The position numbers and the translations under genes are program-made. The notes under the pieces were generated by a model, which was given only the letters and a program-made list of their open reading frames with translations, had not been told where the DNA came from and made no database searches. A DNA stretch of 42,055 nucleotides from an uncultured Collinsella sp. (GTDB taxonomy: Bacteria; Actinomycetota; Coriobacteriia; Coriobacteriales; Coriobacteriaceae). The first letter of the stretch is position 1, and every line of letters starts with the position of its first letter. The stretch lies in contig CABQHT010000014.1 in assembly GCA_902464035.1 (NCBI GenBank), positions 1-42,055 of the forward strand, in the 5' to 3' direction. Below are positions 1 to 8,396 of the stretch, piece by piece.

Positions 1-199
1 CAGTCAGTATCCATTTGAAGGCCAGGCTCGACAACCTACGCTGCGTAGACATGCGTCAATCGAACGAGCGCGGATTTTTGGACGCTCATCTCGAGCAGTC
101 ATTTAAGAACGTCCCCAATGACCACCGCATCCGGAGCAAGACAACGCCGCAAGTAGAGGACGGACAGCGAGCGACGTCCAGGGCGAACAAGTTGGCGTG
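1..199. other. No gene recognised at left edge
   Basis: No reading frame here has a good ribosome site or a recognisable product. A 61-codon open frame (15-200, +) runs through a 27-bp palindrome and looks fortuitous. The stretch holds one palindromic repeat (97-123) and ends at a terminator that serves pyrE from the other side. Confidence 0.5.
97..123. repeat. 27-bp REP-like palindrome, copy 1
   Basis: The unit begins AGTCATTTAAGAACGT and ends CCCCAATGACC. Its ends are inverted copies of AGTCATT. The same 27-bp unit, with small changes, recurs at 10127-10153, 29883-29909, 38276-38302, 38309-38335, 38404-38430 and 42019-42045. This resembles REP elements mobilised by REP-associated tyrosine transposases, but no such transposase is in the window. 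Confidence 0.75.
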
Positions 200-243
200 A
201 AAAAGACGAGACATTGACCTTCTGGTCATGCCTCGCCTTTTGA
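200..243 (-). terminator. Rho-independent terminator downstream of pyrE
   Basis: Read on the minus strand this is GGCGAGGCATGACC, an AGAA loop, then GGTCAATGTCTCGTC followed by TTTTT. One bulge and G-U pairs are needed. The plus side also ends in TTTT, so it may work in both directions. It lies about 70 bases past the pyrE stop codon. Confidence 0.65.
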
Positions 244-283
244 ATGACAAATTGTCGCCCTGGGCGGCGCGCAGCGTCAACTG

Positions 284-311
284 GTTACGCGGTTTGGTAA
301 AACCGCGTAAC
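284..311. repeat. Perfect 12-bp hairpin just after pyrE
   Basis: GTTACGCGGTTT and AAACCGCGTAAC pair perfectly around a GGTA loop, three bases beyond the pyrE stop. No T-run follows on the minus strand, so it may protect the 3' end of the mRNA rather than terminate it. Confidence 0.6.
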
Positions 312-314
312 TAC

Positions 315-998
315 CTACTCCCGAGCTCCGTACTGCTCGTAGTAGGCATCGATGGCGGCCTTGAGCTCGTCATCGATGACGACCTTGCCGTCGATCTCGT
401 GGTTGTAGAGAGTCTCGACGACCTCGGCCATGGAGACGATGCTCGCGACGGGGAAGCCGTACTTGGCCTCGATCTCCTTCTGCGCGGTGGTCACGCCACC
501 CTTGCCGACCTCCATGCGGTTGAGGGACACGATCAGGCCCTTGATCTCGACATCGGCAGCAGCCTTGACCTTGGGATAGGTCTCGTCGATGGACTTACCG
601 CTGGTGGTGACGTCCTCGACCATGACCACGCGGTCGCCGTCCTGGGGCTCGTAGCCCAGCAGGTTGCCCTTGTCGGCGCCGTGGTCCTTGGCCTCCTTGC
701 GATCGCAGCAGTACTTGACCTCCTTGCCGTACAGCTCGTGGTAGGCAATTGCGGTCACGACGGCCAGCGGAATACCCTTGTAGGCCGGTCCAAACAGCAC
801 GTCAAAGTCGTCGCCAAAGTTATCGTGGATAGCCTGGGCGTAATACTCGCCCAGCTTCTTGAGCTGGTAGCCCGTCACGTAAGCGCCGGCGTTCATAAAG
901 AACGGGGACTGACGGCCGCTCTTGAGCGTAAAGCTGCCGAATTTAAGAACGTCGGACTCAACCATGAACTTGATGAACTCTTGCTTGTAAGCCTCCAT
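315..998 (-). CDS. pyrE: Orotate phosphoribosyltransferase
   Basis: Cytoplasmic enzyme of de novo pyrimidine synthesis: orotate plus PRPP gives orotidine 5'-monophosphate and pyrophosphate. The 227-residue protein has the PRPP-binding signature VVMVEDVTTSGKS at residues 124-136, the orotate/phosphate segment FGSFTLKSGRQSPFF near residues 20-34, and GPAYKGIPLA at 70-79. The start is MEAYKQEF, with GAGAGGAG seven bases upstream; the frame runs 28 codons further up, but that part has no ribosome site and no family similarity. No other pyr gene is next to it in the window. The length suits the longer bacterial PyrE type. Confidence 0.95.
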   Translation of the reverse strand: MEAYKQEFIKFMVESDVLKFGSFTLKSGRQSPFFMNAGAYVTGYQLKKLGEYYAQAIHDNFGDDFDVLFGPAYKGIPLAVVTAIAYHELYGKEVKYCCDRKEAKDHGADKGNLLGYEPQDGDRVVMVEDVTTSGKSIDETYPKVKAAADVEIKGLIVSLNRMEVGKGGVTTAQKEIEAKYGFPVASIVSMAEVVETLYNHEIDGKVVIDDELKAAIDAYYEQYGARE

Positions 999-1127
999 GC
1001 GGGCTCCTCTCGTAATCGCGTACGTGCCTTCCAGTTTAGCGCAGGCAGGGCGCGTTGCGGGCGCGCTTTGGGGCCTCGGCATTCTGTAAAGGCTTTGTCA
1101 GGGGCAATGGTTTTCCAAACATTGGGG

Positions 1128-1156
1128 TTGACACGGCAAACCCCCTCATCAAGAAT
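1128..1156 (+). promoter_or_regulatory. Candidate sigma-70 promoter for the mgtA leader
   Basis: TTGACA (1128-1133) is a perfect -35 box. A 17-bp spacer separates it from AAGAAT (1151-1156), a 4/6 match to the -10 box. Transcription would start near 1163 and give a leader of about 270 bases before mgtA. A small hairpin, GGGTA/TACCC at 1173-1187, lies at the start of that leader. Confidence 0.5.
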
Positions 1157-1222
1157 ACGGGCGGATTGTAACGGGTACGAGATACCCAAAGCGCGCCGCG
1201 CCCGGCCTTAAGGAGGTGTGCC

Positions 1223-1294
1223 ATGGAAGGCAGTCATAGTCGAAAAACCTGCATGTCGCCCTCGGCACGCCGCGAGGATTCCGCACGCGCATAA
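1223..1294 (+). CDS. 23-residue leader ORF upstream of mgtA
   Basis: AAGGAGGTGTGCC stands directly before ATG, one of the strongest ribosome sites in the window, and opens a 23-codon frame (MEGSHSRKTCMSPSARRE, then five residues and TAA). It sits between the candidate promoter and mgtA, 139 bases before the mgtA start. By analogy with the Salmonella mgtL leader peptide it could couple translation to mgtA expression. That is inference: the peptide is Arg/Ser-rich, not proline-rich, and has no recognised relative. It may also be a non-functional ORF. Confidence 0.4.
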   Translation: MEGSHSRKTCMSPSARREDSARA

Positions 1295-1315
1295 GCGCCA
1301 ACAGCCGATCGTCAA

Positions 1316-1351
1316 AACCACCACAAAGGTGCCTGTCCCTTTGTGGTGGTT
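1316..1351. repeat. TTTGTGGTGGTT-type palindrome in the mgtA leader
   Basis: AACCACCACAAAGG and CCTTTGTGGTGGTT form a perfect 14-bp stem around the 8-base loop TGCCTGTC. Relatives lie at 4643-4656 (half), 8358-8394 and 19971-20023. Here it falls inside the presumed mgtA leader RNA, 82 bases before the start codon. Confidence 0.75.
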
Positions 1352-1433
1352 CGAAAGCATGACGTGAGCGACATCTAGGTTTTTTGAAGCACATACGACA
1401 CGTACGCTAACTCCCTTCAACAAGGAGGACCCT

Positions 1434-4202
1434 ATGCTGATGCTCAAAACCGCCACGGTACTCGAAGCCATCTCCAAGCGCCGCCGCACGGCGCGCCCTG
1501 CCGCCCACGCCGGCCTGTCCAAGAACACCATATTCGCCGCCACCCATTGTGCTGAGGACACTCTCGTACTGCTTGACGCCACGGCAAACGGCCTCACCGC
1601 CGAGCGGGCAACCGAGCGCCTGGACGCCTCCGGCCCCAACACCATCGAGGCGCCGACCAAGACACTCGCCCGCCGTATCGCCGACGCCTTTGTCGACCCC
1701 TTCGCCGGCATCCTCGCCGCTCTCGCGCTGGTCTCGCTCTACATCGACGTGCTCGCCGTGCCCGAACCGCAGCGCGACCCCTCCACGGTCATCGTCATCG
1801 GCATCATGCTGCTGGTATCGGGCGGCATGAAGTTTATCCAGGAAGCCCGCAGCGGCAATGCGGCCGAGGCCCTCAAGGACCTGGTCTCCAACACCTGCTG
1901 TGCCCTGCGCGACGGCGAGCGCATCGAGATTCCCTTCGACGAGCTCGTCCCCGGCGATGTGATCCGCCTCTCTGCCGGCGATATGGTGCCGGCCGACGCC
2001 CGCATCATCACCGCACGCGATCTGTTTGTGATCGAGTCCGCACTCACCGGCGAGAGCGAGGCCGTCGAGAAGACCGCTGCCATCACCGTCGTCGAGGGTG
2101 CCGACGGCTCCGCGCTGTCACTCTCTGCCTGCAAGAACATCGTCTTTACCGGCACCTCCGTGCAAAACGGCACCGCCATGGCGCTCGTCGTTGCCACCGG
2201 CTCGGACACTTACCTGGGCGGCATCGCCAAGATGCTCAACGGGCGCGGCGAGAAGAGCGCGTTTGACCGCGGCGTCTCGAGCGTCTCCATGCTGCTCGTA
2301 CGCCTCATGCTCGTTATGGCGCCGGCCGTCTTTGCCATCAACGTCGCCACCAAGGGCAACGTCATCGACGCGCTGCTGTTCGCCACGAGCGTAGCCGTTG
2401 GCATCACGCCGCAGATGCTTCCCGTCATCGTGACCACGAGCCTGTCGCAGGGCGCCAAGGACCTCGCCCGTCGTCAGGTTATCGTCAAGGAACTGCCGGC
2501 GATCCAAAACCTCGGCGCGATGGACGTCCTGTGCTGTGACAAGACCGGCACCCTCACCGAGGACCGCATCGTGCTCGAGCGCTACCTCAACACCGACGGC
2601 AACGAGGATGCACGCGTGCTGCGCCATGCGTTTTTGAACAGCTTCTTCCAGACCGGCCTCAAAAACCTTATCGACCTGGCCGTCATCGACCGTGCCGACG
2701 TGACGCCCTCGGCCACAGCGCCCGATTCCATGCTGGGCCAGAGCCTGCGCGACCGCTATACCAAGGTCGACGAGGTGCCCTTTGATTTCTCACGCCGTCG
2801 CCTGAGCGTAGTTGTCGCCGATGCCCAAGGCAAAACCCAGATGGTCACCAAGGGCGCTGCCGAGGAAATGCTCGAGATCTGTTCCTTTGTCGAGGTCGAT
2901 GGCATCGCCCAGCCTCTCACCGAAGATAAGCTCGCCCAGATTCGTAAGCAGGTCGCCGGACTCAACGCCGAGGGCCTGCGCGTGATTGCCGTGGCGCAGA
3001 AGACCAATCCGCGCTGCGTGGGCGAGTTTGGCATCGCCGACGAGTGCGACATGGTGCTGATGGGTTTTTTGGCCTTCCTCGATCCGCCCAAAGCAAGTGC
3101 CGCGGGCGCCGTCGCCACCCTCGAGGCCAAGGGCGTGGCGGTCAAGGTCCTGACCGGCGACAACGACCGCGTCGCCGCCACCGTCTGCGAACAGATCGGC
3201 ATCGACGCGAGCAACGTCTTGCTCGGCTCCGAGATCGATGCACTCGATGACGCCGAACTTGCCGAGCGCGCTGAGAAAACCCATCTGTTCGCCAAGCTCT
3301 CGCCGCTGCAGAAGGCGCGCCTGGTGCGCGTCATGCGCGAGCTGCTCGGCCACACCGTGGGCTTTATGGGCGATGGCATCAACGACGCCGCCGCCATGCG
3401 TGCGAGCGATTGCGGCATCTCGGTCGATTCGGCCGTCGACATTGCCAAGGAATCCGCCGATATCATCTTGCTTCAGAAGGACCTGGGCGTGCTCGAGCGC
3501 GGCATCATCGAAGGCCGCCGCACCTACGGCAACTTGCTTAAGTACCTCAAGACCACAGTGAGCTCCAACTTTGGCAACGTGCTGTCCGTAACCGCCGCGA
3601 GCCTGTTCTTGCCGTTTTTGCCCATGAGCGCTCTGCAGCTGGTGCTGCTGTCGCTGGTCTACGAGATCGTGTGCATCGCACTGCCGTGGGACACCGTCGA
3701 CAACGCCTGGACTGCCCGCCCGCGCGCTTGGGACGCTGCGTCCATCAAGGGCTTTATGCTCGAGCTGGGCCCCGTAAGCTCGCTGTTTGACATCGTGACC
3801 TTCGCCGCGCTCTTCTTTGTGGTGTGCCCCGCCGCCGAGGGCGCAAGCTGGTCCGAGCTTGCCGCCGCGGGCGACGTCGCGGGTATGGCGACCTTTGCTG
3901 CGCTCTTCCAGAGCGGCTGGTTTGTCGAGTCCATGTGGTCGCAGACGCTCGTGATCCACATGCTGCGCTCCCCGCGTCTGCCAAGCCCGCGCGACCACGC
4001 CGCGCCCGCGCTGTGCGTCCTCACCGTGCTGGGCCTGGCGCTCGTCACCTGGCTGCCGGCAAGCCCCATCGCCGATGCACTGGGCCTCACGCCGCTGCCG
4101 ACGAGCTTCTTCGCGCTGCTCATCGGCATCGTCGCCGCCTACATCGCACTCACTCAGCTGGCCAAGCGCCACTACATCGCCCGCCACGGCGAGCTGCTGT
4201 AA
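1434..4202 (+). CDS. mgtA: Mg2+-importing P-type ATPase (MgtA/MgtB family)
   Basis: Inner-membrane P3B-type ATPase that imports Mg2+ using ATP. The 922 residues match the family length. Visible motifs are TGES at 205-208 (actuator), CDKTGTLTED with phosphorylated Asp369, and FMGDGIND with Asp647 in the hinge. The C-terminal helices carry the MgtA-like segment LVLLSLVYEIVCIALPWDTVD, where the family's conserved residues lie. AAGGAGG stands seven bases before the ATG; a second Met two codons on is possible. A roughly 270-base leader with a small ORF and a hairpin precedes the gene, which suggests regulation after transcription starts. It is monocistronic, since an IS remnant follows. Confidence 0.93.
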   Translation: MLMLKTATVLEAISKRRRTARPAAHAGLSKNTIFAATHCAEDTLVLLDATANGLTAERATERLDASGPNTIEAPTKTLARRIADAFVDPFAGILAALALVSLYIDVLAVPEPQRDPSTVIVIGIMLLVSGGMKFIQEARSGNAAEALKDLVSNTCCALRDGERIEIPFDELVPGDVIRLSAGDMVPADARIITARDLFVIESALTGESEAVEKTAAITVVEGADGSALSLSACKNIVFTGTSVQNGTAMALVVATGSDTYLGGIAKMLNGRGEKSAFDRGVSSVSMLLVRLMLVMAPAVFAINVATKGNVIDALLFATSVAVGITPQMLPVIVTTSLSQGAKDLARRQVIVKELPAIQNLGAMDVLCCDKTGTLTEDRIVLERYLNTDGNEDARVLRHAFLNSFFQTGLKNLIDLAVIDRADVTPSATAPDSMLGQSLRDRYTKVDEVPFDFSRRRLSVVVADAQGKTQMVTKGAAEEMLEICSFVEVDGIAQPLTEDKLAQIRKQVAGLNAEGLRVIAVAQKTNPRCVGEFGIADECDMVLMGFLAFLDPPKASAAGAVATLEAKGVAVKVLTGDNDRVAATVCEQIGIDASNVLLGSEIDALDDAELAERAEKTHLFAKLSPLQKARLVRVMRELLGHTVGFMGDGINDAAAMRASDCGISVDSAVDIAKESADIILLQKDLGVLERGIIEGRRTYGNLLKYLKTTVSSNFGNVLSVTAASLFLPFLPMSALQLVLLSLVYEIVCIALPWDTVDNAWTARPRAWDAASIKGFMLELGPVSSLFDIVTFAALFFVVCPAAEGASWSELAAAGDVAGMATFAALFQSGWFVESMWSQTLVIHMLRSPRLPSPRDHAAPALCVLTVLGLALVTWLPASPIADALGLTPLPTSFFALLIGIVAAYIALTQLAKRHYIARHGELL

Positions 4203-4260
4203 CGCACGAGTTGTGACGCTCGACCCATCAGGCGGTCAAAAAGTCCCGCCTCAAATTAAA

Positions 4261-4296
4261 CCTCCCCCATCTCCTTTGCCAAGGAGATGGGGGAGG
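4261..4296. repeat. Perfect 16-bp hairpin after mgtA
   Basis: CCTCCCCCATCTCCTT pairs perfectly with AAGGAGATGGGGGAGG around a TGCC tetraloop. No T-run follows, so it is either a weak terminator for mgtA or a repeat. Its right arm ends about eight bases before the IS remnant. Confidence 0.65.
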
Positions 4297-4304
4297 CGCC
4301 GACC

Positions 4305-4598
4305 ATGCACTCGAACATGGACTGGCAGTACCAGCACGAGTCTTACACTTCCAGGCTGGAGGGGGCGGGCATCACCCAGAGCATGTCGCGCAAGGGGAAC
4401 TGCATCGACAACGCCGCCACCGAGCAGCTCTTCGGCCACGTGAAGGACGAGTTCTACCGCGGCAGGGAGTGGGGCAGCTTCGAGGACTTCAAGCGCGACC
4501 TGGAGGGGTACATAGTCCATTGGAACACGCGGCGCAGGCAGGTAAGATTGAAGGGCCTGACGCCGGAGGAGTTCCGGAACCGGGCCCTTGTGGCATAG
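4305..4598 (+). pseudogene. IS3-family transposase OrfB, C-terminal fragment
   Basis: The roughly 97 residues match the end of the DDE integrase domain of IS3/IS150-type OrfB. They include GITQSMSRKGNCIDNAATEQ with the catalytic Glu, then LFGHVKDEFY and WNTRRRQVRLKGLTPEEFR. The first two catalytic Asp residues, the HTH region and OrfA are missing, so it cannot transpose. The right end of the element survives just downstream. The left break falls right after the 4261-4296 hairpin. Confidence 0.88.
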
Positions 4599-4610
4599 TC
4601 GCTATTTATT

Positions 4611-4636
4611 CAGTCCAAGTTTCGGGGTGCAGTTCA
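4611..4636. mobile_element. Probable right terminal inverted repeat of the IS3-family element
   Basis: On the minus strand this reads TGAACTGCACCCCGAAACTT followed by GGACTG. That is the usual form of IS150-group ends (TGAACNGCACCCC). It lies 12 bases past the transposase stop. A truncated TTTGTGGTGGTT palindrome begins within seven bases of it. Confidence 0.6.
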
Positions 4637-4642
4637 CTGTCC

Positions 4643-4656
4643 CCTTTGTGGTGGTT
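4643..4656. repeat. Half copy of the TTTGTGGTGGTT palindrome
   Basis: CCTTTGTGGTGGTT is identical to the right arm at 1338-1351, and the preceding CTGTCC matches that loop. The left arm is missing and the IS right end takes its place. This suggests the IS inserted into the palindrome and that the other side was later lost. Confidence 0.65.
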
Positions 4657-4664
4657 TTGGTGCG

Positions 4665-5351
4665 CTACGAGGCATTGGTCAGGCGGCTCCAGAGTTCGTC
4701 AATATCGATTTGGTCGCCGCCGCTCAGATAACCGGTGTGAATAAAAGACTCACTATAGATATAAATGTCATGCGCGCTGTCACCATCATCTTCGGTGTCG
4801 TAGGCCGAAATCACGTAACGGCTGCCGTCGAGCGCCTTGACCAGCCAATACACGGAATCGTCGATTGTGCACTTCTCCTGCACTATCGCCGCATCGCCGA
4901 TTGCGCCGGTAAGCGCACGATCGCCCGTCGTATAGCCGCCCACCGAGAGCAAAATCGCCACGCTATCGTCTCCGCCGCCCGGCTCAAGTTCCTCGTACTC
5001 GGACTCCGAAAGCGGTATCGCGCTGTTCGCAAGTTCGTCCACGTCATCCGAAATCTTAGAAAAGGTAAAAGCGAAAAGTCCCGCATCATCGGCGGCACCG
5101 TAGCCCACGCTCTCGCCTTGCCACTCATAGTTTTGATGCTTGAGCAGGCGCACCAGGTCGGCGCCGTCCAAGTTGATCGCAGCATAGACCGTCACGTTGG
5201 CGTTGTCGTCTACACAGGCGGCGTCCGCCGTGGTCGCCTTCTTGACACTGCCCGCGCCGCCCAATCCGCCCGGGCAGCCAGCCAGCGCACAAGCCAGCGC
5301 ACCCGCGCCTGCCACAAAGGCCGCACGGTTCATCGTCACTTCATTCATCAT
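4665..5351 (-). CDS. Putative lipoprotein, paralogue of the upstream gene
   Basis: Function not recognised. The 228-residue protein starts with a lipoprotein signal peptide whose lipobox LAGC places the lipidated Cys at 26, so it should be anchored outside the membrane. Starts at Met1 or Met2 are possible, with GAGGAAC upstream. The mature part aligns by eye with the next gene upstream: NVTVYAAINLDGADLV against NISIAALLELKGWQLQ, and both have a SVGGYTT/QLSGYSS segment. Both end in a short IDELW/IDEFW motif. It is the last gene of a four-gene minus-strand cluster and starts 35 bases after the paralogue stops. Confidence 0.75.
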   Translation of the reverse strand: MMNEVTMNRAAFVAGAGALACALAGCPGGLGGAGSVKKATTADAACVDDNANVTVYAAINLDGADLVRLLKHQNYEWQGESVGYGAADDAGLFAFTFSKISDDVDELANSAIPLSESEYEELEPGGGDDSVAILLSVGGYTTGDRALTGAIGDAAIVQEKCTIDDSVYWLVKALDGSRYVISAYDTEDDGDSAHDIYIYSESFIHTGYLSGGDQIDIDELWSRLTNAS

Positions 5352-5386
5352 GTTCGTTCCTCGCTATGGTATTGGCCACGTCGCAC

Positions 5387-6145
5387 CTAGCCGAGCGCGC
5401 GTCCAGTCTTTTCCTGCCAAAATTCGTCTATCGTCGGAGCACCGCCGCCCTGGGTAAACCTACCGGTCTTGATAGCCTCCTCGGTAATGAGATCCAAGCG
5501 GTAGTCACCGTTTTCCATCGGGCTCGCCATGGCAACGTGCCGCGCCATGTTGGAACCGTATACGCACGCGATCCATGAGCCCGAAGTAATCTGCGCCCGG
5601 TCCTCGACCGGCACAGAAAAGCCCGCGATAACATCCTCGCAGCTCGAATAGCCCGAAAGTTGCAGTGTGAACATCACGGTGCTTCCGGTGCCGCCCTTGT
5701 CGAGCTTTCCGATTTCGTCCTCGCCGAGCCATTCGGTCGCGCCGTCCTTGCTGATGTTGCAGACGCTGAGCACGTGTCCCGCCTCGTCCTCGTACATCTC
5801 GAGCGCGTCTTGCCAGGTATAGCCCTGCTGCGAGGCAAACTCCTGCAACTGCCAGCCCTTAAGCTCGAGGAGCGCCGCGATGCTGATGTTGCGATGCGCA
5901 TCCCAGCAATCATCCGACCACGTATCGAACGCATCCGCCGAGCCGCTGTCCGCGCCCGAGCCGCTGTCCGCGTCGCCGGAATCGCCCGACGTCGCATCTG
6001 CGTCCATCTTGTCCTTTACCGGGCGGTCGTCGTTAAAACCCGTCGCATCCTGCGTCCGCTGTCCGCCGCACCCCACAAGCGTCAGCAGCGCCGTTCCCGC
6101 CGCCGCGACAAATGCCGTGCGCGAAAGTACCGTCTCCCTCATCAT
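5387..6145 (-). CDS. Putative lipoprotein, paralogue of the downstream gene
   Basis: Function not recognised. The start at 6145 (MMRETVLSRTAFV) has AAAGGAAC upstream and gives 252 residues; the frame is open further up but without a ribosome site. The lipobox LVGC lies at about residues 23-26. An Asp/Ser/Gly-rich linker follows, then a domain resembling that of the 4665-5351 protein and ending PTIDEFWQEKTG. The tandem pair looks like a duplication that has since diverged widely. Confidence 0.72.
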   Translation of the reverse strand: MMRETVLSRTAFVAAAGTALLTLVGCGGQRTQDATGFNDDRPVKDKMDADATSGDSGDADSGSGADSGSADAFDTWSDDCWDAHRNISIAALLELKGWQLQEFASQQGYTWQDALEMYEDEAGHVLSVCNISKDGATEWLGEDEIGKLDKGGTGSTVMFTLQLSGYSSCEDVIAGFSVPVEDRAQITSGSWIACVYGSNMARHVAMASPMENGDYRLDLITEEAIKTGRFTQGGGAPTIDEFWQEKTGRALG

Positions 6146-6218
6146 TGTTCCTTTCCCGTTCTTTAGCACAATGCCGAGAAACACACCCGGCATCGATTCA
6201 CACATAAGCCGCCCCACG

Positions 6219-7781
6219 CTATTGACGAGGCAGTTCCGTCCAGCCAAAACCGGGTTCAAAACCATCGCGTGTACCGATCACATCGCCCGAACCGTTGACC
6301 CAGGCCTGGTCGGCCATCACCGAGACCTCGACATCGGTGCCGTCGGGTCTGGTGTAATGGTTGACCCCGCGAATGGCATCGGAATACGAGGCGGCGCCCG
6401 CCCCCACCCCAGCACTGGAAAAATTGGCGGCGCTGGCAGCCATATTCGCGGCGTGCTGACGGTCGCTGCGATCGAACCACGCCTGCTGGTAGCTGTCGAA
6501 CGCCGCCTGTTGCGAGGCATGCATCTGTTGCCAGGCTGCAAACTGCTGTTGCTGCTGGGCAATGTTCATCTGCGTGCGTTGGCGCTGCTCAAGCACCATC
6601 TGTTGCTTTTGAGCTGACGCTTCGCGTGCAATCGCCGGATTGAGCCGCAGAGTCGACGCCATTGATGCAAGCGCCGTGGAGGCCGCCTCGTCCAGGCGAC
6701 CTTCTGGCGCAACCAAACAGAAGCTGTCCCTTATACGCCATTGCAGCAGGTCGGCCGCGCCCAGCTCGAACGACGCTCCGTCCGGGCAACCGCCTCGACC
6801 CGTGGGCTGTTCTTGCGCGACGCCCTGTCCCGCCGCTGCCGCCGCCTGGCGCTCGCGCAGGCGCTTGCCCAAAACACCGCCGATCAGTCCACTCGAAAGG
6901 CCCGCGCCCAGCAGCGCCTCGACCCCAGCGGCAACACCCTTGCCCATAGAACCCGCGACGCCGCCGATTGAAAACATATAGCCCTCGACTTTGGCCGCCA
7001 CCGCGAGCTCGGTGGGCACCGGAGCGCCCGTGAGCCGATATCGACGCATGCGGCACTCATAGACCACATCACTCGGCTCCATCGAAAAGCCCTGGATCGC
7101 AAAGTCGTTTGCCGCCTCGCGCTTTACACGGGCACACTCGCGCTCGATATCGACCGCCGCGCTCGATGGGTACGGTTGCTCGGCAACAACCTCTGCCCGC
7201 GCGCCCAGCCGTGCTGCACAGGCCTGAGCCAGCTCGTCGCAAACCGCCTCCACGTGCACAAACACCTTGCGTTCGGTTTGCGTGGGGATACGCTTGGCAA
7301 CGGCGCCCGCATCCACGTAGCAGAGCTCGGAGCGGTACACAATCCGCTCACCCATCGGACCCGCCGCCGTCACGCCAACCGAAATCGGGCAGTCGAAACT
7401 GCCGCTGCGCTCAAGATGCGCCTCTTCGATATGCCAGCCCCGCGGCAGCGCCACCTGCGCGAGTGCCTGGCCGCCGGAGGTATCGCATGCGGCATGAAGC
7501 TCAAGGTCACCGATGTGAGGCATATCCGTCGTGGCCGCGTCACGAGACGACGACGCGACGCCGGCAGTCTCCACCGACGCATCGGCCGGCGCGTCCACAC
7601 TCGGGTCGCCGCCTTCGTCCGCATCGTCATCGGCAGTCGCCCCATCCGTAGCCCCCACGGCGCCCGAGCAGCCCACAACGCCCTCAAGTCGGACGCCGCA
7701 CCCCGGGCAAAATCGCACCGTCACGCCGGCGACCCGAGGCAGCTGCGCCCCACACGCTGGGCAGAATCTCAAGTCACTCAT
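6219..7781 (-). CDS. Zinc-ribbon protein with Gln-rich C-terminal region
   Basis: Function not recognised. The 520-residue protein begins MSDLRFCPACGAQLP, followed by FCPGCG: a two-CxxC zinc ribbon in the first 35 residues. An acidic linker and a domain of about 200 residues follow. Next come a Gly/Ala-rich stretch (GGVAGSMGKGVAAGVEALLG) that could insert in or lie on a membrane, and a Gln-rich probable coiled coil (QRQRTQMNIAQQQQQFAAWQ). The C-terminal segment resembles nothing I know. The start is supported by the zinc ribbon; the ribosome site is weak (AGGGG). It begins 20 bases after the upstream gene and is probably co-transcribed with it. Confidence 0.68.
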   Translation of the reverse strand: MSDLRFCPACGAQLPRVAGVTVRFCPGCGVRLEGVVGCSGAVGATDGATADDDADEGGDPSVDAPADASVETAGVASSSRDAATTDMPHIGDLELHAACDTSGGQALAQVALPRGWHIEEAHLERSGSFDCPISVGVTAAGPMGERIVYRSELCYVDAGAVAKRIPTQTERKVFVHVEAVCDELAQACAARLGARAEVVAEQPYPSSAAVDIERECARVKREAANDFAIQGFSMEPSDVVYECRMRRYRLTGAPVPTELAVAAKVEGYMFSIGGVAGSMGKGVAAGVEALLGAGLSSGLIGGVLGKRLRERQAAAAAGQGVAQEQPTGRGGCPDGASFELGAADLLQWRIRDSFCLVAPEGRLDEAASTALASMASTLRLNPAIAREASAQKQQMVLEQRQRTQMNIAQQQQQFAAWQQMHASQQAAFDSYQQAWFDRSDRQHAANMAASAANFSSAGVGAGAASYSDAIRGVNHYTRPDGTDVEVSVMADQAWVNGSGDVIGTRDGFEPGFGWTELPRQ

Positions 7782-7801
7782 CCCATACACCCCTAATTTC
7801 G

Positions 7802-8251
7802 TTAGCTGTTTTTGATCGCGGCAAGCTGACGCCATAACTCATCGGCACCGTTAAGTCGGTACGCCGTCTTATCGAGCACGATGTTTTTGCCCTCAAGTTC
7901 TACCGATTGCTTCGAGCCATCCGTATAGACAAAGACGAGCGTTCGGCCGGCATCGCTCGTTCGCTCATCCACCGCATCCCCCACGGTGCAGCCATCGAGC
8001 ACGGCAAAAGTCGATGCGACCAGTTCGACATCGTCGGTCTCATAGACCGTCCGCGCCTCCCCGTCCTCGATAAGCTTGACCGCCACCGGAACGGCAGCGC
8101 AATCGTTGAGCGACACTCGCGCGGCAGTCTTTCCCTGAGTGCCATGGTCGCCGGCAACGTAAACTCGCATGAGTGTCACCGCCGCGGCAAAGACCACCAC
8201 GGCGATAAGCGCGCCCGCAATTTTATTAGACGCGCAACTCCGAGACGCCAT
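7802..8251 (-). CDS. Small membrane-anchored extracytoplasmic protein
   Basis: Function not recognised. The 149 residues comprise a short basic N-terminus, one membrane helix at about 12-32 (GALIAVVVFAAAVTLM), and an exported domain ending RLNGADELWRQLAAIKNS. The DELW motif at the end echoes the two lipoproteins downstream. ACGGAGGGGGT before the ATG is a good ribosome site. It is the first gene of the 8251-4665 cluster. Confidence 0.7.
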   Translation of the reverse strand: MASRSCASNKIAGALIAVVVFAAAVTLMRVYVAGDHGTQGKTAARVSLNDCAAVPVAVKLIEDGEARTVYETDDVELVASTFAVLDGCTVGDAVDERTSDAGRTLVFVYTDGSKQSVELEGKNIVLDKTAYRLNGADELWRQLAAIKNS

Positions 8252-8357
8252 AGGTGCACCCCCTCCGTTCTGCTCTGCTCAGCATCACATTCATATGCCT
8301 TTGAGCACTAAAACGGCAGGTGACAAATGTCTCATATTCATATTTTTGCAGGTAAAA

Positions 8358-8394
8358 AACCACCGTAAAGGTGCCTGTACCCTTTGTGGTGGTT
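8358..8394. repeat. TTTGTGGTGGTT palindrome with compensating G-U pairs
   Basis: AACCACCGTAAAGG pairs with CCTTTGTGGTGGTT over 14 positions. The two positions that differ from the perfect copy at 1316-1351 form G-U pairs, so the RNA hairpin is kept. It lies two bases past the stop codon of the LuxR-type gene and may act as its 3' end. Confidence 0.72.
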
Positions 8395-8396
8395 AG

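Noticed and set aside
15..200. 61-residue ORF at the left edge
   Set aside because: No ribosome site, no recognisable product, and it crosses a repeat element.
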